Of a stretch of 36,994 nt of DNA, positions 1 through 8,341 are shown piece by piece. Source of the DNA: DASSCW01 sp036556695 (GTDB taxonomy: Bacteria > Chloroflexota > Limnocylindria > QHBO01); assembly GCA_036556695.1 (NCBI GenBank), contig DATBIY010000009.1:1-36994 (forward strand), given 5' to 3'. The position numbers and the translations under genes are program-made. Below the pieces are notes generated by a model. That model saw only the letters and a program-made list of their open reading frames with translations, ran no database searches and was not told the origin of the DNA. Each line of letters starts with the position of its first letter. Position 1 is the stretch's first letter.

Positions 1-137
1 GTGGGTAGCGTCAGGTTGGCCCCTGATCGGTACCTTTGGGCCATTGGCTGCCCCGTGGGCGACTGCGATCCTGCGGTTGCTCGGACGCACCACCGTAGCT
101 CCATTTGGGTGGGCGCCGGATGCTTGGAATGAGCCGC

Positions 138-587
138 ATGACGCTTCAGACGCCGCGGTCCTTCAACAGCTGGCTTCGCGGCCAGCTGAAGGAAAAGAAG
201 ATGAGTCAGCGCCAGCTGGCGCTGCAGTCCGGGGTCGACCATTCGACCATCTCGCGCCTCATCAAGGGCGACCGCATGCCTTCGCTGGGAACCGCCACCA
301 AGCTGGCACGCGGCCTGCGTGAGATCAGGGATGAGGCCGAGGGTCCGGCATACTTCGCCAGCCTGTCGAGCAGGCAGCTGCTGCCCACAGCGCGTGTCGA
401 ATATGCGCTCCGCGGCGACGATGCCCTCACCGAGGCAGATGTGCGCGAGCTGATGCAGGCGTACATCGCGGTTCGCAGTCGTCGCCAGCGCGGCAACGGC
501 GCGCCGAATGCCGCCAAGCCAGAGGGACAGCCCAGCTCGCGCGGGGCAGATGAGCCGTACAGCCTGGCGGGCACGCGCCGCACGTAG
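138..587 (+). CDS. XRE-family helix-turn-helix regulator
   Basis: A protein of about 149 aa with a Cro/C1-type HTH near the N-terminus (about residues 10-60). The helices are seen in SQRQLALQSGVDHSTISRLI followed by a KGDRMPS turn, the classic HTH_3 pattern. The rest is a low-complexity Arg/Ala-rich tail with no recognised domain, so the protein probably binds DNA as a dimer and its ligand is unknown. An in-frame TAG at 96-98 limits the start to TTG 105 or ATG 120, 129 or 138. ATG 138 is preferred because a GGA lies 9 nt upstream and the conserved part begins just after it, but the choice is weak. The gene stands alone and converges on nfo, with a 6-nt gap. Targets cannot be predicted. Confidence 0.75.
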   Translation: MTLQTPRSFNSWLRGQLKEKKMSQRQLALQSGVDHSTISRLIKGDRMPSLGTATKLARGLREIRDEAEGPAYFASLSSRQLLPTARVEYALRGDDALTEADVRELMQAYIAVRSRRQRGNGAPNAAKPEGQPSSRGADEPYSLAGTRRT

Positions 588-593
588 CGGCAT

Positions 594-1523
594 TTAGCCA
601 ACCGACGCCCGCCGCACGCCGGTGCGGGTGGACTTTCTGCTCAGCTTGAACGCCCTGGGCGGCAGCTGCGGCAGCGCCGTCTCGCCCCGATACAGCAGTA
701 GCGCGCGGCGCATGTTCACCGCGTCATAACCCTCGTCCACGCCAGGCGTCTCCATCACGAAGGGGGTAGTGCCCAACCGCGGGTCACGGATGAAGGCCCC
801 CAGCCCTTCAGGGCCAATGCGCCCGGCACCCAGGTGCTCGTGCCGGTCCGTCCGCGACCCAAGCTCCGAGCGCGAGTCGTTGAGGTGCAGCAGCGCCAGC
901 CGCTCCAGTCCGATGTGCTGCGCGAACTCGTCGAGCACCAGGTCCGCGCCTTCGGCGGTCGAGATGTCGTAGCCGGCGCCCCACAGGTGCGCCGTGTCCA
1001 GGCAGAAGCGGAGCCGATGGGCCAGCGTCCCCGGCACCGCCTCCAGGATCTCCGCCAGGTCGCCGATCCGCGAGCCCAGGTTGTCGCCGCCGCCGGAGGA
1101 GTTCTCGAGCACCAGCGTCACGTTGGCCGGACCCTCGTCCAGCACGGCCATCACGTTGTCGACGATGCGCCGAATGCCGGCCTGGTGCCCGCCACCCCGA
1201 TGCGAGCCGATGTGCACGTTCACCAGCGTCGCGCCATACGCCGGGGCGACGTGCATCTCGTGCAGGAGGTTGGCACGGCTCTGCGAGGCGAACGGCTCCG
1301 ATTGGCCAGCAAGGTTGATGAGGTAGCTGGCGTGAATGACGATGGGCCTGATGCCGTGGCGCGCGGCATAGGCCACGAACTCATCGGCCTTCGGCGGCGG
1401 CTCGTCGCGGCGCCGCCAGGCGGTGGGATTGTCGCTGAAGATCTGCAGCGCCGTCGCGCCGATCTGCCGTGCTCGGCGTGCCGCCTTCAGGAGCCCGGCA
1501 CCCACGCCCAGATGGATGCCCAC
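594..1523 (-). CDS. nfo: Endonuclease IV (AP endonuclease, base excision repair)
   Basis: A family-2 AP endonuclease of about 309 aa, which cuts DNA 5' of abasic sites using a trinuclear zinc centre. The metal-ligand motifs appear in order: VIHASYLINLA, VHIGSHRGGG, LVLENSSGGG (Glu), FCLDTAHLWGAGYD (Asp and His), LLHLNDSRSELGSRTDRHEH and METPG (Glu). Length is close to the family norm of about 280-300. The frame stays open to TTG 1598, but GTG 1523 is chosen: GAAGGAG lies 8 nt upstream and translation then begins VGIHLGVGAG, matching how Nfo proteins normally start. The extra 25 upstream residues are Arg/Pro-rich and unlike the family. The gene is monocistronic and divergent from the secreted protein at 1814. 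Confidence 0.93.
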   Translation of the reverse strand: MGIHLGVGAGLLKAARRARQIGATALQIFSDNPTAWRRRDEPPPKADEFVAYAARHGIRPIVIHASYLINLAGQSEPFASQSRANLLHEMHVAPAYGATLVNVHIGSHRGGGHQAGIRRIVDNVMAVLDEGPANVTLVLENSSGGGDNLGSRIGDLAEILEAVPGTLAHRLRFCLDTAHLWGAGYDISTAEGADLVLDEFAQHIGLERLALLHLNDSRSELGSRTDRHEHLGAGRIGPEGLGAFIRDPRLGTTPFVMETPGVDEGYDAVNMRRALLLYRGETALPQLPPRAFKLSRKSTRTGVRRASVG

Positions 1524-1580
1524 AGGCGGCGCTCCTTCGGGCCAGGTCAGCCGTCGACGCGGCTCGGGGCGACCCGCGCG

Positions 1581-1600
1581 CTTTGGCTGGCTAGCCAAAG
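1581..1600. promoter_or_regulatory. 8-4-8 inverted repeat upstream of nfo
   Basis: A perfect 8-bp stem, CTTTGGCT / AGCCAAAG, with a 4-nt loop, lies about 60-80 nt upstream of the nfo GTG. It may be an operator or a 5'-leader hairpin. No regulator is identified. Confidence 0.35.
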
Positions 1601-1694
1601 GTCCTGGGACCCTGGTTGCCAGGAGTCAACGCTGGTTCCTGCCCCAATGCTCACCAGACCGTGGCAGACCTCGCCGAGCCGACCAGGTGGGCAC

Positions 1695-1724
1695 GTGACA
1701 GAAGTACCAGGCGGGTCCTATATG
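1695..1724 (+). promoter_or_regulatory. Probable sigma70-type promoter of the secreted PT-repeat protein
   Basis: GTGACA (1695-1700), an 18-nt spacer and TATATG (1719-1724) resemble -35 and -10 boxes. They predict a 5' leader of about 80 nt before ATG 1814. The spacer contains AGTACC. Confidence 0.45.
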
Positions 1725-1813
1725 GGTCGTGCCCGCTTCGTCGGTTGTCGAACCGGCGGGCGAGGCCGACCGCCAACTGCCCGACGGTCGAACAGCATCC
1801 AGGGGAGCGTCCA

Positions 1814-2452
<639 letters not shown>

Positions 2453-2560
2453 GGGAGTGGCGGCACCCCGGGGGATGGGGGACGGGGGAACGGGGGATGC
2501 GCTGACGGGGCCTTCCACACGGGAGGCCTCGTCGCCACGCACGCGTCCGGGCGCAGGTGC

Positions 2561-2566
2561 TACGGT
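2561..2566 (+). promoter_or_regulatory. Candidate -10 (TACGGT) for a leaderless small ORF
   Basis: TACGGT lies 6 nt before GTG 2573. This is the same geometry as at several other lead genes in the window. Confidence 0.3.
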
Positions 2567-2572
2567 GACCGC

Positions 2573-2710
2573 GTGGCGGACGCAGACGGACGACCCGGCG
2601 CGGACCAGGCCGATGGCGTGGACCTGCTCACCATTGGGTTGCTGGTCTTCTTCATCGCGCTGCTGCTGACGGTCGCGGCACTGCTGGTGCTGCCGATGAT
2701 CCTGGGCTGA
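2573..2710 (+). CDS. Possible 45-aa single-pass membrane peptide
   Basis: The GTG-started frame encodes a hydrophilic Asp-rich N-terminus (VADADGRPGADQADGVD) followed by one strongly hydrophobic helix of about 25 residues (LLTIGLLVFFIALLLTVAAL) and an LPMILG end. The sharp hydrophilic-to-hydrophobic switch is typical of small membrane proteins and unlikely in a random frame. There is no Shine-Dalgarno; a TACGGT box 6 nt upstream suggests leaderless translation. Its 3' end faces hpf across a 16-nt gap. No family recognised; it could be spurious. Confidence 0.4.
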   Translation: MADADGRPGADQADGVDLLTIGLLVFFIALLLTVAALLVLPMILG

Positions 2711-2726
2711 GCTGCCGCGGGCGCGC

Positions 2727-3320
2727 TCAGCGCCCGGCGCCGACCACCGGCTCGATCAACCCGTACGTCCCGTCGCGCCTGGCGTAGAGCACGCTGATGC
2801 GATCCGTCTCCGCATTCAGGAAGACGAAGAAGGCATGGCCCAGCTCGCTCATCTGGGCGATCGCATCCTCCTCGAACATGGGCACCATGTCGAAGCGCTT
2901 GATGCGGACCACCGCGGGCTCTGACTCGGCCTCGCGGGCGACCATTTCACCGTCCGTGGCGAGGCTGCCCTCCGCCTCGCGGGCCAGCACCGCGGTCGCC
3001 TCGTCGTGGTCGCGCTCGCGGACGCTGCGCTGCCGCGTCTTGCTGCGCACCACCTGCCGCTCGAGCTTGTCGAGCAGGGTGTCGATGGCCGCGATCAGCG
3101 TCGGCCCGGCCGATACGGAACGCACCACGCTGCCGTTGGTGTGCAGCGTTACCTCCGCGACGTGCGAGGCGGCGCTGGCGTGCGACGCGTGGCTGATCAG
3201 CTCCACGGTCGCCTCCGCATCCGGGTGAGCGACGCGATCCAGGCGACGCAGCTTGCGCGCTATCTGGTTGCGAAGGCGCTCACTGAGCTCGAGGTTTCGT
3301 GCCTTGACCGTGGTCTTCAC
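2727..3320 (-). CDS. hpf: Ribosome hibernation promoting factor, long form (HPF/RaiA)
   Basis: About 197 aa, the length of a long HPF. The N-terminal domain (residues 1 to about 95) has the S30AE/RaiA pattern: KARNLELSERLRNQIARKL, then AEATVELISH and VAEVTLHTNG, then DTLLDKLERQV. A charged linker follows. The C-terminal dimerisation domain (about 140-197) shows VVRIKRFDMVPMFEEDAIAQ, the GHAFFVFLNAET segment and ISVLYARRDGTYGLIEP. The long form joins two 30S platforms to make inactive 100S ribosomes in stationary phase. Start is GTG 3320, with GAGAGGGA about 7 nt upstream. A TACCGT box at 3352-3357 may be its -10, so it probably has a true leader, unlike its neighbours. Cytoplasmic. Confidence 0.93.
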   Translation of the reverse strand: MKTTVKARNLELSERLRNQIARKLRRLDRVAHPDAEATVELISHASHASAASHVAEVTLHTNGSVVRSVSAGPTLIAAIDTLLDKLERQVVRSKTRQRSVRERDHDEATAVLAREAEGSLATDGEMVAREAESEPAVVRIKRFDMVPMFEEDAIAQMSELGHAFFVFLNAETDRISVLYARRDGTYGLIEPVVGAGR

Positions 3321-3367
3321 GTCGCATTCCCTCTCGCTGCCGTGAACGCCTACGGTAGCACCCGCAT

Positions 3368-4018
3368 CTAGATCTCGCGGGCCACGGCAAATCCGAGCAC
3401 GCGCTGGCAGCCAGCAGCCCGAAGGACGCCCGCGCAGGCTTCAAGCGTGGCCGAGGTGGTGAGGATGTCATCGACCAGGATCGCCGCGGCCGGCGGAGCG
3501 CGCCCCTGGTGCAGGGCGAAGGCATCACGCAGATTGCGCAGCCGCGCGGCTCGGTCGAGGCGGTGCTGCTGGGTAGTGGGACGTCGCCGCAGCAGCACAT
3601 CGGCGACCGGCAGACGTGCGGAACCGCCCAGGGCGACGGCCAGCAGGGCGGCCTGGTTGTAGCCGCGTTGACGCAGCCGCTCAGGGTGGACCGGCACCGG
3701 TACCAGCGTTGCGCCGGACGCGAGGGCGGTGAGGCTCTTGAGCGCCGGGCCGGAAGCGGCCGCCAACGGGCCGGCAACGCGGGCCGCGCCGCCGTACTTC
3801 AGGCTTGCCAGTGCACGACGCAGCGGACCGCCGTAGCGGAAGGCGGCGACAGCCACCTCCAGCGCGTCACCGACCACTACGCCGGGGTCAGGTGCGATGA
3901 AACGATCCCGGTCGTCGGAGGCACGCTCCAGCGATCCGTGGCAGGCGGGGCAGAAGATCCGCCCATATCGGCCGCACCCGGCACAGGCCGGCGGCAGCAG
4001 CACGTCCAGCAGGCCCAT
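3368..4018 (-). CDS. ComF-family phosphoribosyltransferase-like protein
   Basis: About 216 aa. The N-terminus has a four-cysteine zinc knuckle (CAGCGRYGRIFCPAC), then YGGPLRRALASLKYGG, the ComF hallmark VPVPVHPERLRQRGYNQA, and a PRPP-binding loop ILVDDILTTSATLEA near residue 185. ComF proteins support DNA uptake in competent bacteria, though the gene is also widespread in organisms not known to be competent. The frame extends to TTG 4027, but ATG 4018 is chosen because a TACCCT box lies exactly 8 nt upstream, suggesting a leaderless mRNA. It is upstream of hpf (47-nt gap) and may be cotranscribed with it. Confidence 0.88.
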   Translation of the reverse strand: MGLLDVLLPPACAGCGRYGRIFCPACHGSLERASDDRDRFIAPDPGVVVGDALEVAVAAFRYGGPLRRALASLKYGGAARVAGPLAAASGPALKSLTALASGATLVPVPVHPERLRQRGYNQAALLAVALGGSARLPVADVLLRRRPTTQQHRLDRAARLRNLRDAFALHQGRAPPAAAILVDDILTTSATLEACAGVLRAAGCQRVLGFAVAREI

Positions 4019-4026
4019 CGGTGGCA

Positions 4027-4032
4027 AGGGTA
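4027..4032 (-). promoter_or_regulatory. Candidate -10 (TACCCT), leaderless start of comF-like gene
   Basis: TACCCT on the minus strand, 8 nt before ATG 4018. There is no Shine-Dalgarno in between. Confidence 0.4.
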
Positions 4033-4072
4033 GGCAGCAGCGCTTACCGACGGCTTACATGGGGCTTCGCGG

Positions 4073-4441
4073 CTATTGCTCGCCCGTCGGCGTGAGCGCC
4101 AGCTGGTCACCTGCGCGCGTGCCCGTGGCGCTTGCGGTGCCGGCGGGAAGCTCAAGGCAGTCACGGGCACCGAAGGCCCACAGCACCATTCGCCAGGGTC
4201 GGAGATTGGCAGCGATCTTCGTGACCTGCTGCCGCTTGTTGATGAACACCGCGTCGATGGCGAAGCGCATGAAGAACATGTGGATCGACTGCCCGCGCTC
4301 GATGAGCAGGCCCGTTCCCGGTTCGAGGCCATCGGTTCCGAGGAGGCCGACGTTTCGATCGCGAAGGGAGCTGGCCACGCGGCAGGCAGTCGAGATGACG
4401 GTCCCGCGCGTCTTGTTCTCCACCCGGACGTAGCGAGCCAT
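4073..4441 (-). CDS. DUF192 family protein
   Basis: About 122 aa, matching DUF192 over nearly its whole length: N-terminal RYVRVENKTRGTVI, GLLGTDGLEPGTGLL, the signature IHMFFMRFAIDAVFINK, then VTKIAANLRPWRM and CLELPAGT. Many homologues are exported, but this one has no signal peptide. The family's biochemical role is unsettled. The open frame continues upstream to 4630 over the pilin gene, in a poor Arg/Pro composition. ATG 4441 is preferred because a TATTAT box sits 8 nt before it and the family homology begins there. Confidence 0.85.
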   Translation of the reverse strand: MARYVRVENKTRGTVISTACRVASSLRDRNVGLLGTDGLEPGTGLLIERGQSIHMFFMRFAIDAVFINKRQQVTKIAANLRPWRMVLWAFGARDCLELPAGTASATGTRAGDQLALTPTGEQ

Positions 4442-4449
4442 GTCCCGGG

Positions 4450-4455
4450 ATAATA
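4450..4455 (-). promoter_or_regulatory. Candidate -10 (TATTAT), leaderless start of DUF192 gene
   Basis: TATTAT on the minus strand, 8 nt before ATG 4441. It is the closest match to TATAAT among the leaderless-type starts in this window, together with TATGAT at 18937. Confidence 0.5.
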
Positions 4456-4509
4456 GAAGGCCTGGACTGCGCAGCGCGCGCAACCCGGGCCGGCACAGAG
4501 CCGGTTGAG

Positions 4510-5586
4510 CTACCGCACCAGCTGCACGCCTAGGCTCTGGGGTACGCCGGTCACCGTGGGGGTCGACGATACCGGGCCTTGCGTGAACGGCTTGCGCCAC
4601 ACGCCTTCGATGTTCTTGCCACCGCTGCACCCCGTCAGCTGGAAGCCGGCGAACCCCACGATGTGGTAGTAGGCGTTGTTGCCGTTGCCGCCGGCCGTGT
4701 CCCAGATCGCGACGGTGACCACGACCTCATGGTCGATGTAGTACGAGCAATCAGCGCTGGCCTTGTTGCCGGGGAGGCTGTCGATACGGTCCAGGCCCGG
4801 CTCGGTAACCGCAGTGCAACAGCCGTAGGAGTTGGACGGAGGTCCGATCTCGCTCTGCAGGAACGGCTTGCTTGGGCTGCACTCACCTGGGACCGTCTCG
4901 TCCTGCCCGAGTCCATTTCCATTGCAGCCGAACTGCAGCCATCCGAAACCACCCGGGACGTTGAGATTGCCAGGTGTCAAGTGCTTCGGGTAACAGGGGT
5001 CGGATGGGTTGTCGCTGATCGGGCCGGCGCAGAAAGGGTACGTCTCGAAGAAAGCCAGCGAAATGCCGACCGGGAAGATGGTTCCGGGCGTTGGCGGCGC
5101 CGTCGAGAAGCCGCCCTTCGCCGTCGCGCGCGCATCTGCGGACCATTCGTGGATTCCGAAAATGCCCAGGAAGAACGGATTCCAGCTCCGCTCGGAACGA
5201 AGCGTCACGCCGGCTGCACCGTTGGGAATCTGGGCTGAATCACCGACGTAGCCGAGCAGTCCGCCGGCATCATCGATGTAGCGCGGCCCGTCAGGAGCTC
5301 CGTAGGTTAGCGGCTTCCCGTCATTTGCGGCGATGGCATTGTCGATTGCGGCCCGAACGTTGGCGTCAATTCCGTTGACCGTATCGCCACCGATCTTCTC
5401 GGCGATGATCCTTGCGCCCGCCATGGCAGCGAAGTCAGATGCGTTCTGCGCCGCTCGCCTCTGGGCCAGCCCGGTGCCACCGTCAATGACCAGACCCACC
5501 GCGAAGATGATGAGTGACATGACGATCGCGAACAGAACGATCATCTGCCCACGCTGGTGGTTTCCGAGTTGCGGGCGGGCGGACAT
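4510..5586 (-). CDS. TadG-like Flp pilus protein (cassette B, third gene)
   Basis: About 358 aa. The N-terminus is the TadE/G-like membrane anchor: QRGQMIVLFAIVMSLIIFAV, then DGGTGLAQRRAAQNASDFAA and MAGARII, the typical 'Q..ADAAALAGA'-like helix. The remaining 300 residues are extracellular, Gly/Pro/Asn-rich and hold about nine cysteines (CAGP, PCYP, GCNG, GECSP, YGCCT, DCSY, TGCSG), suggesting disulfides. Start: GTG 5589 and ATG 5586 are both served by AGGAG, and ATG is chosen. It follows its TadE neighbour by 12 nt, so it is the last gene of a three-gene operon. The cassette-A counterpart (7375-8316) has the same anchor but only two cysteines, near its C-terminus. Probably a surface-exposed or tip-associated component. 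Confidence 0.85.
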   Translation of the reverse strand: MSARPQLGNHQRGQMIVLFAIVMSLIIFAVGLVIDGGTGLAQRRAAQNASDFAAMAGARIIAEKIGGDTVNGIDANVRAAIDNAIAANDGKPLTYGAPDGPRYIDDAGGLLGYVGDSAQIPNGAAGVTLRSERSWNPFFLGIFGIHEWSADARATAKGGFSTAPPTPGTIFPVGISLAFFETYPFCAGPISDNPSDPCYPKHLTPGNLNVPGGFGWLQFGCNGNGLGQDETVPGECSPSKPFLQSEIGPPSNSYGCCTAVTEPGLDRIDSLPGNKASADCSYYIDHEVVVTVAIWDTAGGNGNNAYYHIVGFAGFQLTGCSGGKNIEGVWRKPFTQGPVSSTPTVTGVPQSLGVQLVR

Positions 5587-5598
5587 CACAGATCACTC

Positions 5599-6147
5599 CT
5601 AGTTGATGACCATCGTCGCCGAGGCGTCCGATGTGATTGATGGAAACATTTGGGAGATCACCGGTGTCATGGGCTGGAACGTCATGACCACCCGCACGGA
5701 TACCTCACTGGCGCTCGGCACCCTGGAGATGCACGCGCGCGGCGGGCTTGTCCAGGTGCCGGTAGGCGCCGAGCCGACCGAGTCACAGCTGAGATGCAGG
5801 TTCGCGTTCGTGATCGTGCCGCTCGCCGCCATCTGGCGATTCGTTGCCGCCAGGACGTTGTTCCGCAGCGCGCTCAGGTCGGCGGGGCAGACCGGGCCGC
5901 CGGCTTGGTTGCACGACGCGTCGCTATGTCCCACCCAGTACGCCTGCACGGACGCCAGGCGTGCCCCCTCCCGCGCGGCCTGCGACAAGGTGCTGTGCAT
6001 GAATACGAATCGGCCGAGATCGACGAGGCCGAACAGCATCAGCAGGAAGAGCGGAAGCACCAGCGCGAACTCGACGAGGGTCTGCCCACGCCGCGTGCGC
6101 CGCCGACCGCCTTCCGGTCTGAGCGAATGGAGTGCGTTGCGGATCAT
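5599..6147 (-). CDS. TadE-like pseudopilin (cassette B, second gene)
   Basis: About 182 aa. After a basic N-terminus (EGGRRRTRRG) comes the TadE signature QTLVEFALVLPLFLLMLFGL, then VDLGRFVFMHSTLSQAAREG and ARLA. The conserved E at +5 after the glycine, and the cleavage-like G-Q junction, resemble a prepilin site. The extracellular part of about 130 residues has four cysteines (SCNQ, PVCP, LSCDS, ACISR). The start ATG overlaps the stop of the upstream TadE-PKD gene by ATGA, so the two are translationally coupled. Expected role: minor pseudopilin of the Tad pilus. Confidence 0.88.
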   Translation of the reverse strand: MIRNALHSLRPEGGRRRTRRGQTLVEFALVLPLFLLMLFGLVDLGRFVFMHSTLSQAAREGARLASVQAYWVGHSDASCNQAGGPVCPADLSALRNNVLAATNRQMAASGTITNANLHLSCDSVGSAPTGTWTSPPRACISRVPSASEVSVRVVMTFQPMTPVISQMFPSITSDASATMVIN

Positions 6148-7214
6148 GGATAGATGTGGGACACCGGGTTCGATGCGCCCCCAGCATTCGTTACCACCAG
6201 CGTGGCCTTATGAGACTTCTGATCGAACATGTGGGTCGGGTGCTGTGCGTTTGACTGCGTCCCATCGTCAAAAGTCCAGGCCCAGTTGGTGATCGGGCAA
6301 TTGGTAGGGTCAGCGACCGTCGAATCGTCGTCGTAGGTGAAGAGATGGTCATTCCCGTGGACCTTCACCCGAGATGCAAGGTGGAATTCAGCCACGGGCT
6401 TGGCGCAGGTCGGGGGTGGCGGGCCTGCCGGCACGGTGGCCTGCCCTGTCGCGGTGCTCGCTCCCGCCTGGTTCGTGGTCTCCAGGGTCACGGTGTAGGT
6501 ACCGGGAGTGGCATATGTGTGGTCGTCGCCGGTGGCACTGCCCACGTCGTCGGTCCCGTCGCCCCAGGTCCAGTTGTACCCTGAGATGGCGCACGGCGCC
6601 GTATTTGGCACCGAACCGGTCGGGTCAACGTGGATGGTCAAGCCGGACGTCACGATCACCGTGAAGGTGGGTGTTGGCAAGGCGCACGGACCTGGATTGG
6701 TGCCGCCGCTCCCCGCGGCGTAGCCGAGCACCGTCGCGGTCGCGGACGAGGTCATCGTGAAGTCGTCTCCGAAGAGGCCGTCCACGAAGGGCATGAGGAA
6801 CGTGAAGCGCTCACTCACCCGCACGGTGATCCGGTTGCCGGGTCCAGCGCCCGCCAGCGAATCCGCGCAGGTGATGGTGGTGCCGCCCGCATTGACGCAT
6901 TCGGTGGTGATAACCAGCGGCGACTCGCCCGATTGGCCCTGCGCATTCGTCTCAGCGGCTGCGCGTGTCTCGATGGCCACAGTGTTCGTCGGGCTCACGG
7001 CGGCCAGAGCCGCCGCTTCGCGGGCCGCGTTGTTGATCTGTATATAGGAGAAGTACGCCCTGCCGAAATCGATGGTCATCAGCAGGATCACCGCGAACAG
7101 GGGGAGGACCAGCGCGAACTCCACGAGGGCCTGCCCGCGCGCACGTCGCAGGCGGGCGATGCGACCGGCTAGTCGATGCCAAGGCGAACCAGCCTGACGC
7201 AGTGGGTGCGTCAT
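6144..7214 (-). CDS. TadE-like pseudopilin with two C-terminal PKD domains (cassette B, first gene)
   Basis: About 356 aa. Residues about 25-70 are the TadE anchor (RARGQALVEFALVLPLF, MTIDFGRAYFSYIQINNAAR). A pseudopilin-like region runs to about residue 170. Two PKD beta-sandwich repeats follow. The first has YNWTWGDGTDD and HTYATPGTYTVTLETTNQAG. The second has WAWTFDDGTQSNAQHPTHMF and KATLVVTNAGGAS. The W-x-W-x-[FW]-[GD]-DGT and Y-x-V-T-L motifs are diagnostic of PKD, a fold used for surface adhesion. Start is ATG 7214, with GGAGA upstream. It leads an operon with the next two genes (ATGA overlap, then an 11-12 nt gap). A PKD fused directly to TadE is not the usual TadE of about 150-200 aa. 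Confidence 0.88.
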   Translation of the reverse strand: MTHPLRQAGSPWHRLAGRIARLRRARGQALVEFALVLPLFAVILLMTIDFGRAYFSYIQINNAAREAAALAAVSPTNTVAIETRAAAETNAQGQSGESPLVITTECVNAGGTTITCADSLAGAGPGNRITVRVSERFTFLMPFVDGLFGDDFTMTSSATATVLGYAAGSGGTNPGPCALPTPTFTVIVTSGLTIHVDPTGSVPNTAPCAISGYNWTWGDGTDDVGSATGDDHTYATPGTYTVTLETTNQAGASTATGQATVPAGPPPPTCAKPVAEFHLASRVKVHGNDHLFTYDDDSTVADPTNCPITNWAWTFDDGTQSNAQHPTHMFDQKSHKATLVVTNAGGASNPVSHIYP

Positions 7215-7306
7215 GTCTCGTCGTCTCTCCGGTGAGCGGGAAATTCGCGCGGAGTCTAGAAGTACTACCTTGCGGGTGACCTTACACCGCTACCCACGGT
7301 TGACAG

Positions 7307-7316
7307 GTGGTACCAC
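7307..7316. promoter_or_regulatory. GTGGTACCAC palindrome upstream of cassette B
   Basis: A perfect 10-bp palindrome preceded by TTGACA (7300-7305), about 95 nt upstream of the cassette-B start. A near copy, GGTTGTCAGTGGTACC, occurs on the minus strand at 35170-35185, and GGTACC cores recur in other leaders. Possible operator; no binding protein known. Confidence 0.35.
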
Positions 7317-7327
7317 TGGACACGGCA

Positions 7328-7357
7328 AAGCCGCCCCGCAGCGGTGCGAGGCGGCTT
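7328..7357 (-). terminator. Probable intrinsic terminator after cassette A
   Basis: AAGCCGCC / GGCGGCTT makes an 8-bp stem with a 14-nt GC-rich loop, 18 nt past the stop of the TadG-like gene. On the minus strand the stem runs into CTTTG, a short U tract. It separates cassette A from cassette B. Confidence 0.6.
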
Positions 7358-7374
7358 CGCGAGGCGTAGAGGAG

Positions 7375-8316
7375 CTAGTTGGTCAGCTTCAGGACGTACG
7401 AGCCCAGGAAGCTGGGGCAGGCATTCGCCGAGCAGTCGCCCACCGTCAGCCGCTGGTTGATCATGGGGCTCTTGAAGTAGCCGAAGACCTTCTTCACGCT
7501 GCCGCCCTGCGCGGAGGTGATGTGAAAGGTGGCCCAGCCCATGAAGTTGCCGTTGTCGTCGACCACGGGCACGGGCACGTCCTGGCCGGCCAGATGCGCC
7601 TGGATCTCGCTGTACAGGGCCGTGTGATTACCGTTGTTGTGCTGGCCGATGTACTCGCCGAAGTCCAGGGTCTTGTTGATCACCAGGCTGCCGTCGATGA
7701 TCGACCGCACGTCGTTGGTGTTCACGTTGCCGGTGCCATAGTTGGTCCAGGCGATGTCGCCGGCGCTGGTCGGGACGTCGCCATTCGTCTCGCCGAAGCC
7801 ATACGGATGGAGGGGGTCCGCGTATTGGCTCAGCGGGCCGACACCCTGCTGGAAGGCACGGATGCTGAAGATCATCGGCGCAGCGCCTTCGACGGTGTCC
7901 GGGAAGCCGGCGACCGCGGTTGCGGTGGTCCCGACTCCCCACTCGCTCAGGCCAATGACCGAGCCGAAGTTGTTGTGGTGCGCAGCCTGGACGTCGACGG
8001 TGACGGCGGCGCCGTTCGTCAGGTCGATGCTGACGTCCACGTGGATGGAGCCGGAGCCATCGGTCCAGCCATTCTCGGCTGAAACTGCCAGCGCCGCGCT
8101 GGTCGCCGCGTTCGAGTCATTGGTGAGCATGTATGCGTTCGCACCGGCCAGGGCCGCAAGGTCGGCGGCGTTCTGCTGCGAACGTCGCTGCGCAAAGGCA
8201 GATCCGCCGTCCAGCACCAGGCCGACCATCACCACGATGGCGACGAGCGCGAAGGCGAAGATGACCACCAGCTGGCCGCGCTCGTGGCGTTTGATGAAGT
8301 AGCTGAGGGCGGGCAT
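7375..8316 (-). CDS. TadG-like Flp pilus protein (cassette A, third gene)
   Basis: About 313 aa. The N-terminal anchor HERGQLVVIFAFALVAIVVM leads into LDGGSAFAQRRSQQNAADLA and ALAGANAYM, which closely matches the anchor of the 4510-5586 protein. The outer part of about 250 residues is rich in Asn, Gly and Thr, with two cysteines near the C-terminus (GDCSANACPS). The frame opens at 8358, but ATG 8316 is used because AAAGGA lies 9 nt upstream and the extra residues are Arg/Ser filler. It follows its TadE partner by 25 nt and ends at a hairpin terminator. Likely an envelope-anchored, surface-exposed Tad component. Confidence 0.85.
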   Translation of the reverse strand: MPALSYFIKRHERGQLVVIFAFALVAIVVMVGLVLDGGSAFAQRRSQQNAADLAALAGANAYMLTNDSNAATSAALAVSAENGWTDGSGSIHVDVSIDLTNGAAVTVDVQAAHHNNFGSVIGLSEWGVGTTATAVAGFPDTVEGAAPMIFSIRAFQQGVGPLSQYADPLHPYGFGETNGDVPTSAGDIAWTNYGTGNVNTNDVRSIIDGSLVINKTLDFGEYIGQHNNGNHTALYSEIQAHLAGQDVPVPVVDDNGNFMGWATFHITSAQGGSVKKVFGYFKSPMINQRLTVGDCSANACPSFLGSYVLKLTN

Positions 8317-8341
8317 TACAGACAATCCTTTTTCAGTGCGG

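Noticed and set aside
4470..4512. tRNA-like stretch on the minus strand (GGTAGCTCAACCGGC...)
   Set aside because: A D-arm-like string is present, but there is no matching acceptor stem, anticodon arm or T-loop; a short CCGGC/GCCGG hairpin past the TadG-like stop explains it better.
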